From: Sulfurimonas sp. HSL1-2 | Lineage (GTDB): Bacteria; Campylobacterota; Campylobacteria; Campylobacterales; Sulfurimonadaceae | DNA length: 64,000 nucleotides | Assembly (NCBI RefSeq): GCF_039645565.1 | Contig: NZ_CP147914.1 | Location: forward strand, 865,573 to 929,572 | Direction: 5' to 3' | Part shown: positions 20,096-29,425 of the stretch, in pieces | How the letters are laid out: each line of letters starts with the position of its first letter | How positions within the stretch are numbered: the stretch's first letter is position 1 | Notes under the pieces: generated by a model | Databases searched by the model: none | Told to the model about the DNA's origin: nothing | The model's input: the letters and a program-made list of their open reading frames with translations, nothing else | Position numbers and translations under genes: made by a program

Positions 20096-20162
20096 GAAAC
20101 CGGTTGGCGGCGTCATGAAGAATAAGTATGATTTTGACAAATAAAAATTAAAAGGATAGATT

Positions 20163-20360
20163 ATGAGTGAGCCGACACTGCAGAGCATTGGCGATTACAA
20201 TGGCCTCAAAGGTGAGAAAAAATGGGTGGTCCGGGGGGTACTGCTTACGGGTCTGCTGCTGGGGGCGCTCTATGTCATCGTGTCGAACAGCTATATCGGG
20301 GATGTGCATGACCGGCTGCCGGTCAGTGACGGCATTACCGCCGTTCCCTTCAACCGCTGA
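20163..20360 (+). CDS. Small single-pass membrane protein
   Basis: 65 aa. A hydrophilic N-terminus of about 23 residues is followed by one hydrophobic helix (GVLLTGLLLGALYVIVS) and a short polar tail. The ribosome-binding site AAGGA stands seven bases from the ATG, and AT-rich promoter-like sequence lies upstream. I do not recognise it. The next gene has its own putative -10, so this may be a single-gene unit. Confidence 0.6.
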   Translation: MSEPTLQSIGDYNGLKGEKKWVVRGVLLTGLLLGALYVIVSNSYIGDVHDRLPVSDGITAVPFNR

Positions 20361-20435
20361 ACTTCTTTGCCCTTCGCTGACCCGTTTTAGGGTCGCGATG
20401 CTACAATTACCGACATACTCTCATAAGGTTTCTTC

Positions 20436-21719
20436 ATGGTGACAGCACTGATGGTTATGATCAGCCTCTATTTTATCGTCAAGCTCTATATCAGCGTGAT
20501 GCAGGTCGGTTTCATCAACCGCGCCAAGCGGATGGCCCCGGTGATGATGGGGAGCGCGGATTATCTTAAAGCCGGCAATTACGCCGTGGCCAAAGAGAAG
20601 CTGCAGATGACGGGGATGCTGATCGAATATATCCTGTTCCTTGTCTGGCTCGACGGCGGTATCCGCTGGCTCGAGAGCGTGACGGGTGGGATAGACGAAC
20701 CGATGAAGAGCATCAGTATGGTGCTGGCATTTCTGCTGATCAATACGCTGGTGGAGCTGCCGCTGTCGCTCTATGAGAAATTCGTGCTCGATGCGAAATT
20801 CGGGTTCAACCGTACGTCAGTCGGTCTCTACATCAAAGATACGCTGATTACGATGACACTGGTCGCACTGCTGGGCGGTGCGGTCATCTGGGGGGTGACG
20901 GCGATCATCGCGTCGGCGGCGCTGTGGTGGTTCTGGACCTTCCTTTTCCTCTTTGCCGTCGTCGTCGCACTCAATATGCTCTTCCCGACGCTTCGGGCGC
21001 TCTTTTTCGACAAGCTGACGCCCCTGGAGGATGCAACACTGGCGGGCGAGATCGATACGCTGATGCAGAAGACCGGCTTTGTCAGCAGCGGGGTCTTCGT
21101 CAGCGACGCCAGCAAACGGGACACCCGGCTCAACGCCTATTTCGGCGGGCTGGGCAAGAGCAAGCGTGTCGTCCTCTATGATACGCTGCTCGAAAAGCTC
21201 GAAGACCGCGAACTCCTGGCCGTTCTCGGACATGAACTGGGGCACTTCGCCCACGGCGACCTCTACAAGAACATCGGGATCGTCGGGGGAGTCCTCTTTT
21301 TCATGCTCGCACTCTTCGGGAATCTGCCCGAGTCGCTCTTTATGCATCTTGGGGTCGGCAACACACCGGCAGTAACGGTTATCCTGTTCCTGCTTTTCAT
21401 GCCGCTGGTCAGTTTCTTCATCATGCCGCTCATGGGACTCATCAGCCGCCACAACGAGTACGAGGCGGATCGCAGCGGGGGTGAACTCGTCGGCAAGCTC
21501 TACCTGGCCAACGCCCTGCGCAAACTGGTGACGGAGAACCGCTCCTTCCCCCTTTCGCACCCGCTCTATATCTTTTTCTACTACACCCATCCGCCGGTGA
21601 TCGAACGCCTGCGGGCCCTCGGATTCGAGGAGCGGGGAAGCGGAAAGGGCGCGATGCGCTCGGAGTGCGACGCCGACAGCGTCGAGCGTGAGCTTGATGA
21701 CGAAGGGGTACGCTCCTGA
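20436..21719 (+). CDS. M48-family membrane zinc metalloprotease (Ste24/CAAX prenyl protease-like)
   Basis: 427 aa with several transmembrane helices. It carries the zinc motif HELGH within VLGHELGHFAHGD and the downstream glutamate site NEYEADRSGGE. The family is integral-membrane gluzincins related to Ste24 and HtpX; bacterial members act in membrane-protein quality control. The N-terminal region (GNYAVAKEKL, ...ETKFGFNRT-like KFGFNRTSVGLYIKD) matches Ste24. The ATG follows ATAAGG. The stop overlaps the prmC start (TGATG), so the two are probably co-translated. Confidence 0.93.
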   Translation: MVTALMVMISLYFIVKLYISVMQVGFINRAKRMAPVMMGSADYLKAGNYAVAKEKLQMTGMLIEYILFLVWLDGGIRWLESVTGGIDEPMKSISMVLAFLLINTLVELPLSLYEKFVLDAKFGFNRTSVGLYIKDTLITMTLVALLGGAVIWGVTAIIASAALWWFWTFLFLFAVVVALNMLFPTLRALFFDKLTPLEDATLAGEIDTLMQKTGFVSSGVFVSDASKRDTRLNAYFGGLGKSKRVVLYDTLLEKLEDRELLAVLGHELGHFAHGDLYKNIGIVGGVLFFMLALFGNLPESLFMHLGVGNTPAVTVILFLLFMPLVSFFIMPLMGLISRHNEYEADRSGGELVGKLYLANALRKLVTENRSFPLSHPLYIFFYYTHPPVIERLRALGFEERGSGKGAMRSECDADSVERELDDEGVRS

Positions 21720-22555
21720 TGGGTGAACATGTCCGTCCGCTGCGCGAATGCCTCGATATCATCGCCGCCGAAATCGCCGTGAGCGCGGAGCGCCCGCGGC
21801 GGGAGGCGGAACGGATGCTGATGGAGTATCTGGAGCGTGACGGCCTCTGGCTGATCACCCACCAGGACGAACCGCTCTCCTGCGACGAGCGGCTCTGGGA
21901 GTGGGTGGCACGGCGCAAAGCGCATGAGCCGCTGGAATATATCTTCAACCGTGTCAGTTTCTATTCGCAGCTCTTCTATATCGCACCGGGGGCCCTGATC
22001 CCGCGCCCGGAGACGGAACTCCTGATCGACCGTGTCCTCGAAGCGGTGGATCACGACGGAAATTTCACGCTCTGTGAGGTCGGGGTCGGCAGCGGTGCGG
22101 TCAGCGTGACCCTAGCGCTCCACCTGGAGAAGGCGACGATGATCGGCGTCGATATCAGCGAGGATGCCCTGGGGGTTGCGGGAAAGAACATCGCGGATTT
22201 CGGGCTCGAAGCGCGGATCGACCTGCGGCAGAGCGACCTGCTTGCGAACGTTCCGGAAACGATCGACGTCCTCGTTTCCAATCCCCCCTACGTCGCCGCC
22301 GATGCGGCACTCGAACGCAATCTCGATTATGAACCCGACCTGGCCCTTTTCGGCGGCGTAACGGGGATGGACATCATCGTCCGCCTGATCGACGCGGTCG
22401 CCGAGAGGCAGATCCCGCTCTTTTGCTGCGAAATGGGTTACGACCAGCGCGAGGCCGTCTCGGCCATCGTCCCGGAGGGGTATGGGGTTAAATTCTACAA
22501 GGACCTTGCGGGGCTTGACCGCGGGTTTGTCATGACACGAAAGGATGATAGATGA
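21719..22555 (+). CDS. prmC: Release factor glutamine N5-methyltransferase PrmC
   Basis: 278 aa. It methylates the GGQ glutamine of peptide release factors RF1 and RF2. The N-terminal helical domain binds the release factor. The catalytic domain has motif I (EVGVGSGAVSVTLAL) and the diagnostic NPPY in VSNPPYVA. The length is standard. Starts overlap on both sides (TGATG with the protease, ATGA with the next gene) and indicate a three-gene operon. Confidence 0.94.
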   Translation: MGEHVRPLRECLDIIAAEIAVSAERPRREAERMLMEYLERDGLWLITHQDEPLSCDERLWEWVARRKAHEPLEYIFNRVSFYSQLFYIAPGALIPRPETELLIDRVLEAVDHDGNFTLCEVGVGSGAVSVTLALHLEKATMIGVDISEDALGVAGKNIADFGLEARIDLRQSDLLANVPETIDVLVSNPPYVAADAALERNLDYEPDLALFGGVTGMDIIVRLIDAVAERQIPLFCCEMGYDQREAVSAIVPEGYGVKFYKDLAGLDRGFVMTRKDDR

Positions 22556-23043
22556 ATACAAAACAGTTAAGCGTCACGCTTTACCTGCTCGCAGTCGCAG
22601 CAACGCTCGGTGCGGTGTTGATCCTGGGCATCGTGGTCGCCCCGGTGATCTTCCACTCGGCGGCGGTCCTGCCGAACGATCTGCTGAGCCGCTATGAAGA
22701 GGGGATGCTGATGGGGGAGATCTTCCGTCGTTTCAGTTACTGGGCCTACGTGATGGCCGTCATTATGCTCGTCTTCGAAGGAAACGAGTACCGCCGCCAG
22801 CGCCGTGACAAGTGGGCCATCATGAGCGCGCTGCTCGGGGTGGCGACCCTGCTGATGTTCGCCGCGGTCTATGTGCCGATGATCCTTGCCATGCAGGCAG
22901 AGGGGGCCGATGCCACAGCCAGCGAAGCCTTCGCATCCCTGCACAGCGCCAGCGAATTCGATTTCAAACTGCTGGCGGTCGCACTCATCGTGCTGTTCGT
23001 CCGCCGCATGCAGCTGATGTTTCTGCCCGCTGCCGGGCGCTAA
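22552..23043 (+). CDS. DUF4149-type membrane protein
   Basis: 163 aa with four hydrophobic segments. The pattern (APVIFHSAAVLPNDLLSRYEEGMLMGEIFRRFSYW split by the first loop) resembles the DUF4149/TMEM205-like family, whose function is unknown. It is translationally coupled to prmC through ATGA and is the last gene of this operon; the next gene converges on it after 20 bases. Confidence 0.78.
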   Translation: MNTKQLSVTLYLLAVAATLGAVLILGIVVAPVIFHSAAVLPNDLLSRYEEGMLMGEIFRRFSYWAYVMAVIMLVFEGNEYRRQRRDKWAIMSALLGVATLLMFAAVYVPMILAMQAEGADATASEAFASLHSASEFDFKLLAVALIVLFVRRMQLMFLPAAGR

Positions 23044-23063
23044 TTTAAGAGGATACCGCCCCG

Positions 23064-23453
23064 TTAGGAGCGGTTGATGCTGTAACGCCCCGGCCCGGAG
23101 AAGAAGAGGGCCAGTGCGGCAAAAAGATAGAGCAGGGCCATTTCGCTGACCGGACCGCCTGTTTTGGTGAGCTGCAGCGGGAAGAGACCGCCGAGAAGGG
23201 CCACGGCCACCATCATATTGACGGCCATCAGCGCCGCGCCGATCCGCGCATAGAATCCCAGAATGATCATCACCGGGGCGACCACTTCGCCGACAAAGAC
23301 GCCGTATCCGAGCCAGCCGGGCAGTCCGTGCGCCTGCATCATCCCCTGGATGTGGGAGATGCCGTGCAGCAGTTTGTGGACACCGTGGAACAGCATCAGA
23401 ATGCCGACAGAGAGGCGCAGCAGCAATCGGGCAAGATCATCGTTTCTTAACAT
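23064..23453 (-). CDS. DoxX family membrane protein
   Basis: 129 aa with four predicted helices. The N-terminal LLRLSVGILMLFHGVHKL and GYGVFVGEVVAPVMIILGFYARIGA match DoxX/YphA proteins, some of which are subunits of thiosulfate:quinone oxidoreductase or act in redox stress. No partner DoxD/A gene is next to it. It lies nine bases after the J-domain gene and is the last gene of the ppiD-ftsA-ftsZ strand. Confidence 0.87.
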   Translation of the reverse strand: MLRNDDLARLLLRLSVGILMLFHGVHKLLHGISHIQGMMQAHGLPGWLGYGVFVGEVVAPVMIILGFYARIGAALMAVNMMVAVALLGGLFPLQLTKTGGPVSEMALLYLFAALALFFSGPGRYSINRS

Positions 23454-23462
23454 AGAGTCTCC

Positions 23463-23753
23463 TTAGCGTCCGCCGAACTTCTGCTCCCACCACTCCTGGG
23501 GGGTGAGGCAGGTCTCTTTGAGGTAGGGCTCGTCCAGGCGGTATTCGTAATGTTTGACAAATTCGAGCAGCGTTTTGTAGGCGTCGTTGATCCGTGCGCT
23601 CATGGCGTTGGCCGTGTCCGGGTCGTCGGCGTGCTTGTCAGGGTGCCAGCGGTGCATCATGTTCTTATAGCGTGTTTTGATTTCGGACAGGGTCGCTTTG
23701 TCGTGAAGGCCAAGCAGGGTCTTGGCCTTCAGAACGCTCTCATAAGGGGGCAT
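23463..23753 (-). CDS. J-domain protein (DnaJ-like)
   Basis: 96 aa. A J domain occupies residues 8-72 with the HPD motif (MHRWHPDKHADD) that stimulates DnaK ATPase. There is no Gly/Phe region or zinc domain, and a short C-terminal tail ends WWEQKFGGR. It is a class III co-chaperone with unknown client. It sits 11 bases after ftsZ, so it is expressed with the division genes. Confidence 0.9.
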   Translation of the reverse strand: MPPYESVLKAKTLLGLHDKATLSEIKTRYKNMMHRWHPDKHADDPDTANAMSARINDAYKTLLEFVKHYEYRLDEPYLKETCLTPQEWWEQKFGGR

Positions 23754-23764
23754 TGGGAAGGGCG

Positions 23765-24916
23765 TCAGTCTTTCTGCTGGCGCATATAGGTCGGTACGTC
23801 GAGGTAATCGTCACTCAGGTCACCGCCGACGACCATTCTCGGGCGTGTCACGGTACGGCCGGCAGCAGGGGCCTCCTGTGCCGGTGTTTCATAAGTGTCG
23901 TTATTGACGGAAGGCGCTTTTTTCGCCGTCTCTTCATGGTCGAAGCCGGTGGCAACGAGGGTGATTTTGATGTAGTCGATCGCCAGGGTCGCATCCGTCG
24001 TGGTTCCGAAGATGACATCGGCATTCTCGTCCGCGCTCTCCTCGACGACACCCATCGCTTCGCCGATGGCGACCATCGGAAAGTCGGGGTGCATCGTAAA
24101 GTGGACGAGGACGCCCATGGCGCCGTTGATGCTCATGTTATCAAGCAGCGGTGACTCGATCGCCGCACGGATCGCTTCATAGGCGGCGTTATCACCCTGA
24201 TACTCCCCGACACCCATCAGGGCCATACCATGGTGGCACATGACGGTTTTGAGGTCGGCGAAGTCGAGGTTGATGTCGTTGTCACCGGAGGAGAGGATGA
24301 CCCCGGACGTCCCGCTGACGGCCTGCGCGAGAATGCTGTCGACGATCTTGAAGGACTCCTTGAGGCCCAGGTTCTTGTCGATGATGGAGAGGAGCTTGTC
24401 ATTGGGGATGACGACGATGGAATCGCTCTCTTTTTTCAGTTCGGCCAGCCCCTGCTCGGCGAGCTTGAGACGTTTGCGCCCCTCGAACGCGAATGGTTTG
24501 GTGACGACGGAGATCGTCAGGGCACCGATATCGCGTGCGATCTGGGCAATGACCGGAGCCGCACCCGTTCCGGTGCCCCCGCCGAGACCGGCAGCGATAA
24601 AGACGATGTCGGCCCCCTCGATGGCAGCGCGGATATCGTCATAATTCTCGATAGCGGAATCTTTGCCGACGCTCGGCTTCATCCCGGCGCCGAGCCCCTT
24701 CGTCAGACGGCTTCCCATCTGGATTTTGACCGGTGCAAAAGAGGTTTGAAGCACCTGGGCATCCGTATTGGCGACGACCATCTCGATGCCCTCAACCCCC
24801 TCGTTGATCATATGACCGATCATATTGCCGCCGCCGCCGCCGACGCCGATGGCAACGATGCGCGCACCGTTGTTGGCCGTCGTCTCTTCGATTTTGAACA
24901 TATTGTCAGATCCCAT
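23765..24916 (-). CDS. ftsZ: Cell division protein FtsZ
   Basis: 383 aa tubulin-like GTPase that forms the division ring. The N-terminal IGVGGGGGNMIGHM and the tubulin signature GLGGGTGTGAAPV are intact. A variable linker (about 315-370) precedes the C-terminal peptide that contacts FtsA (LDVPTYMRQQKD). The start at 24916 follows AGGGGAG; an internal ATG five codons on is also possible. It lies 14 bases after ftsA in a ppiD-ftsA-ftsZ operon. Confidence 0.98.
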   Translation of the reverse strand: MGSDNMFKIEETTANNGARIVAIGVGGGGGNMIGHMINEGVEGIEMVVANTDAQVLQTSFAPVKIQMGSRLTKGLGAGMKPSVGKDSAIENYDDIRAAIEGADIVFIAAGLGGGTGTGAAPVIAQIARDIGALTISVVTKPFAFEGRKRLKLAEQGLAELKKESDSIVVIPNDKLLSIIDKNLGLKESFKIVDSILAQAVSGTSGVILSSGDNDINLDFADLKTVMCHHGMALMGVGEYQGDNAAYEAIRAAIESPLLDNMSINGAMGVLVHFTMHPDFPMVAIGEAMGVVEESADENADVIFGTTTDATLAIDYIKITLVATGFDHEETAKKAPSVNNDTYETPAQEAPAAGRTVTRPRMVVGGDLSDDYLDVPTYMRQQKD

Positions 24917-24930
24917 CTGTCACTCCCCTG

Positions 24931-26298
24931 TTAAAATAACTGTGTAATCCAGTTCCAAAACTTGCTGCCGATGCCGGCCGCTTTTTCCGCACCCTTCTTC
25001 GTATCGAAGGATTTGATCCTGATCGTACCGGCTTCCTCGGAGGGGGGCAGCGGAATCTCTTCCTCTGCCGGCTCCTGAACGGAAGGTTCGGTCAGATCCG
25101 GTTTCTCCAGCGGCTCCTCGCTGCGGTAGCGCACCTGCCGGTTGACGTCGATTTCGTAAGGCGCGTAGCCTCCCGCCGCGTATTTGACAAGACCGACCGC
25201 CGTGGCGGTTGCCGGGTCTTTGAGGGCTTCAAAGAGTCCGTCGACATTGCTCGGCTTGGCCAGGCGTACCGGGACGTTGTCAAAGATCGCGACGGCAAGG
25301 TCGCGGAGACCGTCGAGCTTGGTAAAGCCGCCGGTGAGAACAACCCCGGCCCCCAGCTGATCCTTGAGGTTGCTTTTGTCAATGGACTGGGCGAGGATCA
25401 TCAGTGTCTCTTCGACCCGGGCGTAGATGACGTTGTGCACGACCCCCAGGGAGACTTCATGGGTGGACTCCTCGTCCCCGATAATGGGGAGCTCGATCAG
25501 GTCGTCGCTCGGGGAGCTCAGCGAGCCGAATTTAATCTTTACATTTTCGGCGACGTTGAGGGGCGTATGCAGCGCCATGGAGAGGTCGCTGGTAATGTGG
25601 TGCGAACCTACTCCCAGAAAATCGTTGTAGCGGATGGCGGTACCTGAATGGATCACGGTGTCGCAGGTATGGCCACCCATGTCGATGACGGCTGCGCCGA
25701 GCTCTTTCTCATCCTCGTTGAGCACGGCGATGGCGGAGGCATAGCCGCTGAGGACGACGGTATCGACTTCGACCCCTGCGCCGCGAACGGCTTTTTTGAG
25801 GTTGTTCAGGTTGGACTTCTGCGTCGTGATGATGTGCGTTTCGACCTCGAGGCGCGACGCATTCATCCCCAGCGGGTCCTCGATGAAATCCTGGTCGTCG
25901 ACGATGAAGTTGTACGGCAGCGTATGCAGTACCTCGTACTCGTTGGGAATGTTGGCGTTGTAGAGCGACGTGTGCATGACACGACTGATCTCTTTGAAGG
26001 TGATCTCGCGGTTGGGGATATTGACGATCCCGCTGGAGTTCAGGCTCTTGGTGTAGGCGCCTGAAATGGAGACGATGGCCCGTTTGATTTCGGTACCGGC
26101 GACGCGTCTTGCATCTGCCAGGGCGGCCTTGATCGCTTTGGAAGCGAGCTCGATATTGGTGATGGAGCCCTTTTTGATCCCCTGGGAGCGGACGATACCG
26201 GCCCCCGAGATCTGGATCGCCCCGTCAGGGGAGATGTCCGCGATGATGGCGCAGATCTTGCTGGAGCCGATATCGATCGCGAGGACGCTTTTTTTCAC
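24931..26298 (-). CDS. ftsA: Cell division protein FtsA
   Basis: 455 aa actin-like ATPase that links FtsZ to the membrane. The N-terminus LAIDIGSSKICAIIAD is the phosphate-1 motif, and VIDMGGHTCDTVI and VLTGGFTKLDGL follow. The C-terminus ends in an amphipathic helix (SKFWNWITQLF), the membrane-targeting sequence. A long acidic linker (about residues 390-435) precedes it. The start overlaps the ppiD-like stop by four bases. Confidence 0.97.
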   Translation of the reverse strand: MKKSVLAIDIGSSKICAIIADISPDGAIQISGAGIVRSQGIKKGSITNIELASKAIKAALADARRVAGTEIKRAIVSISGAYTKSLNSSGIVNIPNREITFKEISRVMHTSLYNANIPNEYEVLHTLPYNFIVDDQDFIEDPLGMNASRLEVETHIITTQKSNLNNLKKAVRGAGVEVDTVVLSGYASAIAVLNEDEKELGAAVIDMGGHTCDTVIHSGTAIRYNDFLGVGSHHITSDLSMALHTPLNVAENVKIKFGSLSSPSDDLIELPIIGDEESTHEVSLGVVHNVIYARVEETLMILAQSIDKSNLKDQLGAGVVLTGGFTKLDGLRDLAVAIFDNVPVRLAKPSNVDGLFEALKDPATATAVGLVKYAAGGYAPYEIDVNRQVRYRSEEPLEKPDLTEPSVQEPAEEEIPLPPSEEAGTIRIKSFDTKKGAEKAAGIGSKFWNWITQLF

Positions 26299-27770
26299 TG
26301 CCCGAATCCTTTGAGGAAGATCTGTGTTTCATACCGCTCGGCAAGGTCGGCGATCAGGGACTGGCTGAGGAGGGTCTCTTTGACCTGGGCAACGGCCTCG
26401 GTCTCATTGGGCGCGCTTGCAGGGTCGATCTTCTGGTCGACGATGCGGTAGAGCACGATTTTGCCAGAAGAGAGCTGCGCCATGTTTTCGGCTTTGCCTG
26501 AACGGAAGAGGCTGGCGAGCAGTGCCTGTGTCTCCTGTTCGTTCAGTCCTTCGACACCGGCTGTCGCATCACGTTTGAGGTAGCCTTCCGTCGTCGTGCC
26601 GCGGAAAGACGTGAGCGAGGACTGTGCCAGTTCCATCAGTTTCTGGCCGCGCATCTGGCTGGTGTAGGCAGCAAGGAGGTCTGCTTTGGCTGCTTCGAAG
26701 CTTTTCGGCATCGGCGCGATGGTCTCGAGGCGCTTGATGACCACGTAGGCCCCGTGCTCTTTTTTCGGTTTGAGGTAGGGACTGGCCGCATCGGCGGTTG
26801 CGATGGCCTGCATCGTCTCGGCGCTGAAGCTGCCGTCGCCTTCGCGGACGGTCGTCTCGACGATCTTGGCGCCCTCGTCGAGTTTCTCTTTTTTGAAGGC
26901 GATGTAGGTTTTCAGGGCCTCTTTGTTGGTCGCTTTGTCGTTGACGGCGGCGGTGACGGCGCTCTTGGCGTTTTCAAAGGCCATGATCTTGCCGTCCGGT
27001 CCTACGAAGTCGTATTTGTGTGCGTCGTAGTATGCCTGCAGCTCTTCGTCGCCGGCACCGGCATCAACCGCTTCCTGGGTGATGTAGGCGATCTTGAATG
27101 CCTGCGGTGTCATGTAGTCGTTTTTGTGGCTCTCCCAGAACGCTTTGAGTGCTGCGTCGGAGGTGTCAATGTTGACCATGGCACCGTCAAGCACTTTGTA
27201 CTCGAACTTGTCGGCAATGCCGAGGGCGGTTTCGAACGCCGTCTTTTCGACACTGTTCGCCGTGGCAGGGAAAAGAGCAAAAAGCTTCTGGATCAGCAGC
27301 GCGCGGCGGATATCCGCTTCGTAGTCGACCGGGGTCAAACGGTTCTGTTTGAGCACTTTCTGGTAGAGCTCTTTGCTGAAGACACCGTTCTCAGTGAAGG
27401 CCTGCTGGGACTGCAGTACTGAGGCCACCTCTTTGTCGGTCGCTTCGAGGTTATAGCTGTTAGCCAGGTTGACGAGCAGGGCCTGGTTGACGAGCTGTTG
27501 TAACGCCTGTTTGTCCAGGCCGAGTTTTTTAGCTTGCTCTTCGTCGAACTGGCCCTGGAAGATCTGGCTGTAGCGGTTGAAAAGCTGTGCGTAGGTCTTC
27601 TGGAGTTCCCGGCTGGTGATGCTGACGTCACCGACTTTGGCCACGGCCCCCGATTTGTCGCCGTAGCTGTACTGTCCCCATCCGACAAATCCGGCCCCGA
27701 TAAACGCGATCGTTGAGATCCAGATCGTTATGACGAGGTATTTTCGGTGTCGTTGCATCCATGTAATCAT
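26295..27770 (-). CDS. PpiD/SurA-type periplasmic folding protein
   Basis: 491 aa. An N-terminal membrane anchor (about residues 12-32, YLVITIWISTIAFIGAGFVGW) is followed by a SurA_N-like helical chaperone region and a long helical periplasmic part with a divergent parvulin-like segment. PpiD proteins hold nascent outer-membrane and periplasmic proteins at the translocon. I do not see clear catalytic parvulin residues, so it may be only a chaperone. It heads the ftsA-ftsZ operon, an arrangement known from Campylobacter. A TATAAA-type -10 lies upstream on the minus strand. Confidence 0.88.
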   Translation of the reverse strand: MITWMQRHRKYLVITIWISTIAFIGAGFVGWGQYSYGDKSGAVAKVGDVSITSRELQKTYAQLFNRYSQIFQGQFDEEQAKKLGLDKQALQQLVNQALLVNLANSYNLEATDKEVASVLQSQQAFTENGVFSKELYQKVLKQNRLTPVDYEADIRRALLIQKLFALFPATANSVEKTAFETALGIADKFEYKVLDGAMVNIDTSDAALKAFWESHKNDYMTPQAFKIAYITQEAVDAGAGDEELQAYYDAHKYDFVGPDGKIMAFENAKSAVTAAVNDKATNKEALKTYIAFKKEKLDEGAKIVETTVREGDGSFSAETMQAIATADAASPYLKPKKEHGAYVVIKRLETIAPMPKSFEAAKADLLAAYTSQMRGQKLMELAQSSLTSFRGTTTEGYLKRDATAGVEGLNEQETQALLASLFRSGKAENMAQLSSGKIVLYRIVDQKIDPASAPNETEAVAQVKETLLSQSLIADLAERYETQIFLKGFGQ

Positions 27771-27924
27771 CTGTGTCGTTTGCCTTCTTGCGTCGTAGTT
27801 GTCAATTTTATAAGTTTAAAGCTTAAGAATTGCCTTAAACTCCCTGTTTTCCGCACGTTTTTTCACTGTGAGTTCAATATTTTTCGATAAGATTTTCAAA
27901 ATTCTACCGTAGGAAGGGTACAAG

Positions 27925-29223
27925 ATGAACAACCGCGAAATTTCCGAGAGGGACCTGCGCCATATCTGGCATCCGTGTACGCAGATGAAAGATCACGAAT
28001 TTCTGCCGCTCACGCCGATCAAAAAGGGGAACGGTGTCTATCTCGAGGATTTCGACGGCAACTGCTATATCGACGCGGTGAGCAGCTGGTGGGTCAACCT
28101 TTTCGGCCATGCGAACCCGATCATCTCCTCGGCGGTCAAAACCCAGGCCGAAACGTTAGAGCACGTTATTTTGGCCGGCTTCACCCACGAGCCGGTTGTT
28201 CGTCTTTCCGAACGCCTGGCGGCGCTGACACCGGAGGGGCTAACGCGCTGTTTTTACGCGGACAACGGCTCGAGCGCCATTGAAGTTGCCCTGAAAATGG
28301 CCTATCACTATTATAAGAATATCGGAAAAGAGCGGCCGCTTTTCATCTCGCTGACGAACAGTTACCACGGCGAGACGATCGGGGCCCTTTCCGTCGGGGA
28401 CGTGTCGCTCTACAAAGAGACCTACGGACCGCTCCTGCTGCACACGATCCAGACACCGGTACCGGCCGATCAGAGCGAGGAGGCCGCGTTAGCTGCCGCG
28501 GTGGAGTTGGAAGCCCTGCTCAAGGCCCGCGGGGAGGAGGTCGCAGCCCTCATCGTCGAGCCGCTGATCCAGGGGGCGGGGAACATGCATATGTACCATC
28601 CGCGCTACCTGAAAGAGGCGCGAAAACTGTGCGATGACTATGACATTATGTTGATCGCCGATGAAATTATGACGGGATTCGGACGAACCGGAACGATGTT
28701 TGCCTGCGAACAGGCGGGAATTACCCCGGATCTGATGACCCTTTCCAAGGGGTTGACCGGTGGTTATCTGCCGCTTTCTGTTACGATGACCACGGAAAAA
28801 GTATACGAGGCGTTCTACTGCGACTACAACCTCTATAAAGCATTTTTGCATTCGCACAGCTATACGGGCAATGCGCTTGCCTGCGCCGCGGCCAATGCCA
28901 CGCTCGATATCTTTGAACTCGACAATGTCATCGAAGCCAACCGCAAACTCTCTGCGATGATGGCGGAGGGACTCAAACGTTTTGAAAGCCTGCCGAACGT
29001 CAAGTCGGTGCGGCAGACGGGGATGGTCGCCGCGGTGGAACTGCAGGGGTACGCTCCCGAGGAGCGTATCGGGTTGAAGGTCTTTGATTTCGCACTGACC
29101 AGAGGGGTGCTGCTGCGCCCCCTGGGGCCGGTCGTCTACTTCATGCCGCCCTACATTATTACTGAAGAGGAGCTCACCTACGTGATGGATACGGCCTACG
29201 AGGCAATTACGTCACTGTTGTAG
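27925..29223 (+). CDS. bioA: Adenosylmethionine-8-amino-7-oxononanoate aminotransferase
   Basis: 432 aa PLP enzyme that converts KAPA to DAPA in biotin synthesis using SAM as amino donor. The N-terminal IWHPCTQMKDHE is specific to BioA. The PLP-binding lysine lies in TLSKGLTGGYLPLS, and the ADEIMTGFGRTG segment is intact. It stands alone, divergent from ppiD, with GGAAGGG before the ATG. No other bio genes are in the window. A structured repeat follows the stop. Confidence 0.95.
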   Translation: MNNREISERDLRHIWHPCTQMKDHEFLPLTPIKKGNGVYLEDFDGNCYIDAVSSWWVNLFGHANPIISSAVKTQAETLEHVILAGFTHEPVVRLSERLAALTPEGLTRCFYADNGSSAIEVALKMAYHYYKNIGKERPLFISLTNSYHGETIGALSVGDVSLYKETYGPLLLHTIQTPVPADQSEEAALAAAVELEALLKARGEEVAALIVEPLIQGAGNMHMYHPRYLKEARKLCDDYDIMLIADEIMTGFGRTGTMFACEQAGITPDLMTLSKGLTGGYLPLSVTMTTEKVYEAFYCDYNLYKAFLHSHSYTGNALACAAANATLDIFELDNVIEANRKLSAMMAEGLKRFESLPNVKSVRQTGMVAAVELQGYAPEERIGLKVFDFALTRGVLLRPLGPVVYFMPPYIITEEELTYVMDTAYEAITSLL

Positions 29224-29232
29224 TATTGAAAT

Positions 29233-29425
29233 AAAAGTGCAGAATATCTGCGTGCGAGCGCTCCAAGAGCACTTCTTTCAGGGCGCACTCTGCTGATGTA
29301 GTGAAGCGGAATTCCGCAATGAAGTGAGGACAACGAGAACACAGCGTTAGCGTAGGTATCTGGGCTTTCGAGGAAACATCGCTTCGCGAGCAGTACCCTT
29401 GTTTTGCTCAGATGCCGTATAAAAG
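29233..29425 (+). repeat. Structured dispersed repeat, copy A (expanded)
   Basis: This copy shares with two others a 19-nt core (29337-29355: gaacacagcgttagcgtag). Stem 1 pairs 29237-29242 with 29248-29253. Stem 3 pairs 29355-29365 with 29406-29416 over 11 positions, counting G-U pairs. Compared with copies B and C it has longer sequence between the CTGCTGA element and the core and a 40-base loop in stem 3. It fills the gap between bioA and the stop codon of the convergent gene. Pairing is seen directly; whether it acts as RNA or DNA is unknown. Confidence 0.7.

Noticed and set aside
23064-23453. DoxX protein as part of a thiosulfate:quinone oxidoreductase
   Set aside because: No DoxD or DoxA partner gene lies nearby; the gene follows the division genes instead, so the sulfur role cannot be claimed.
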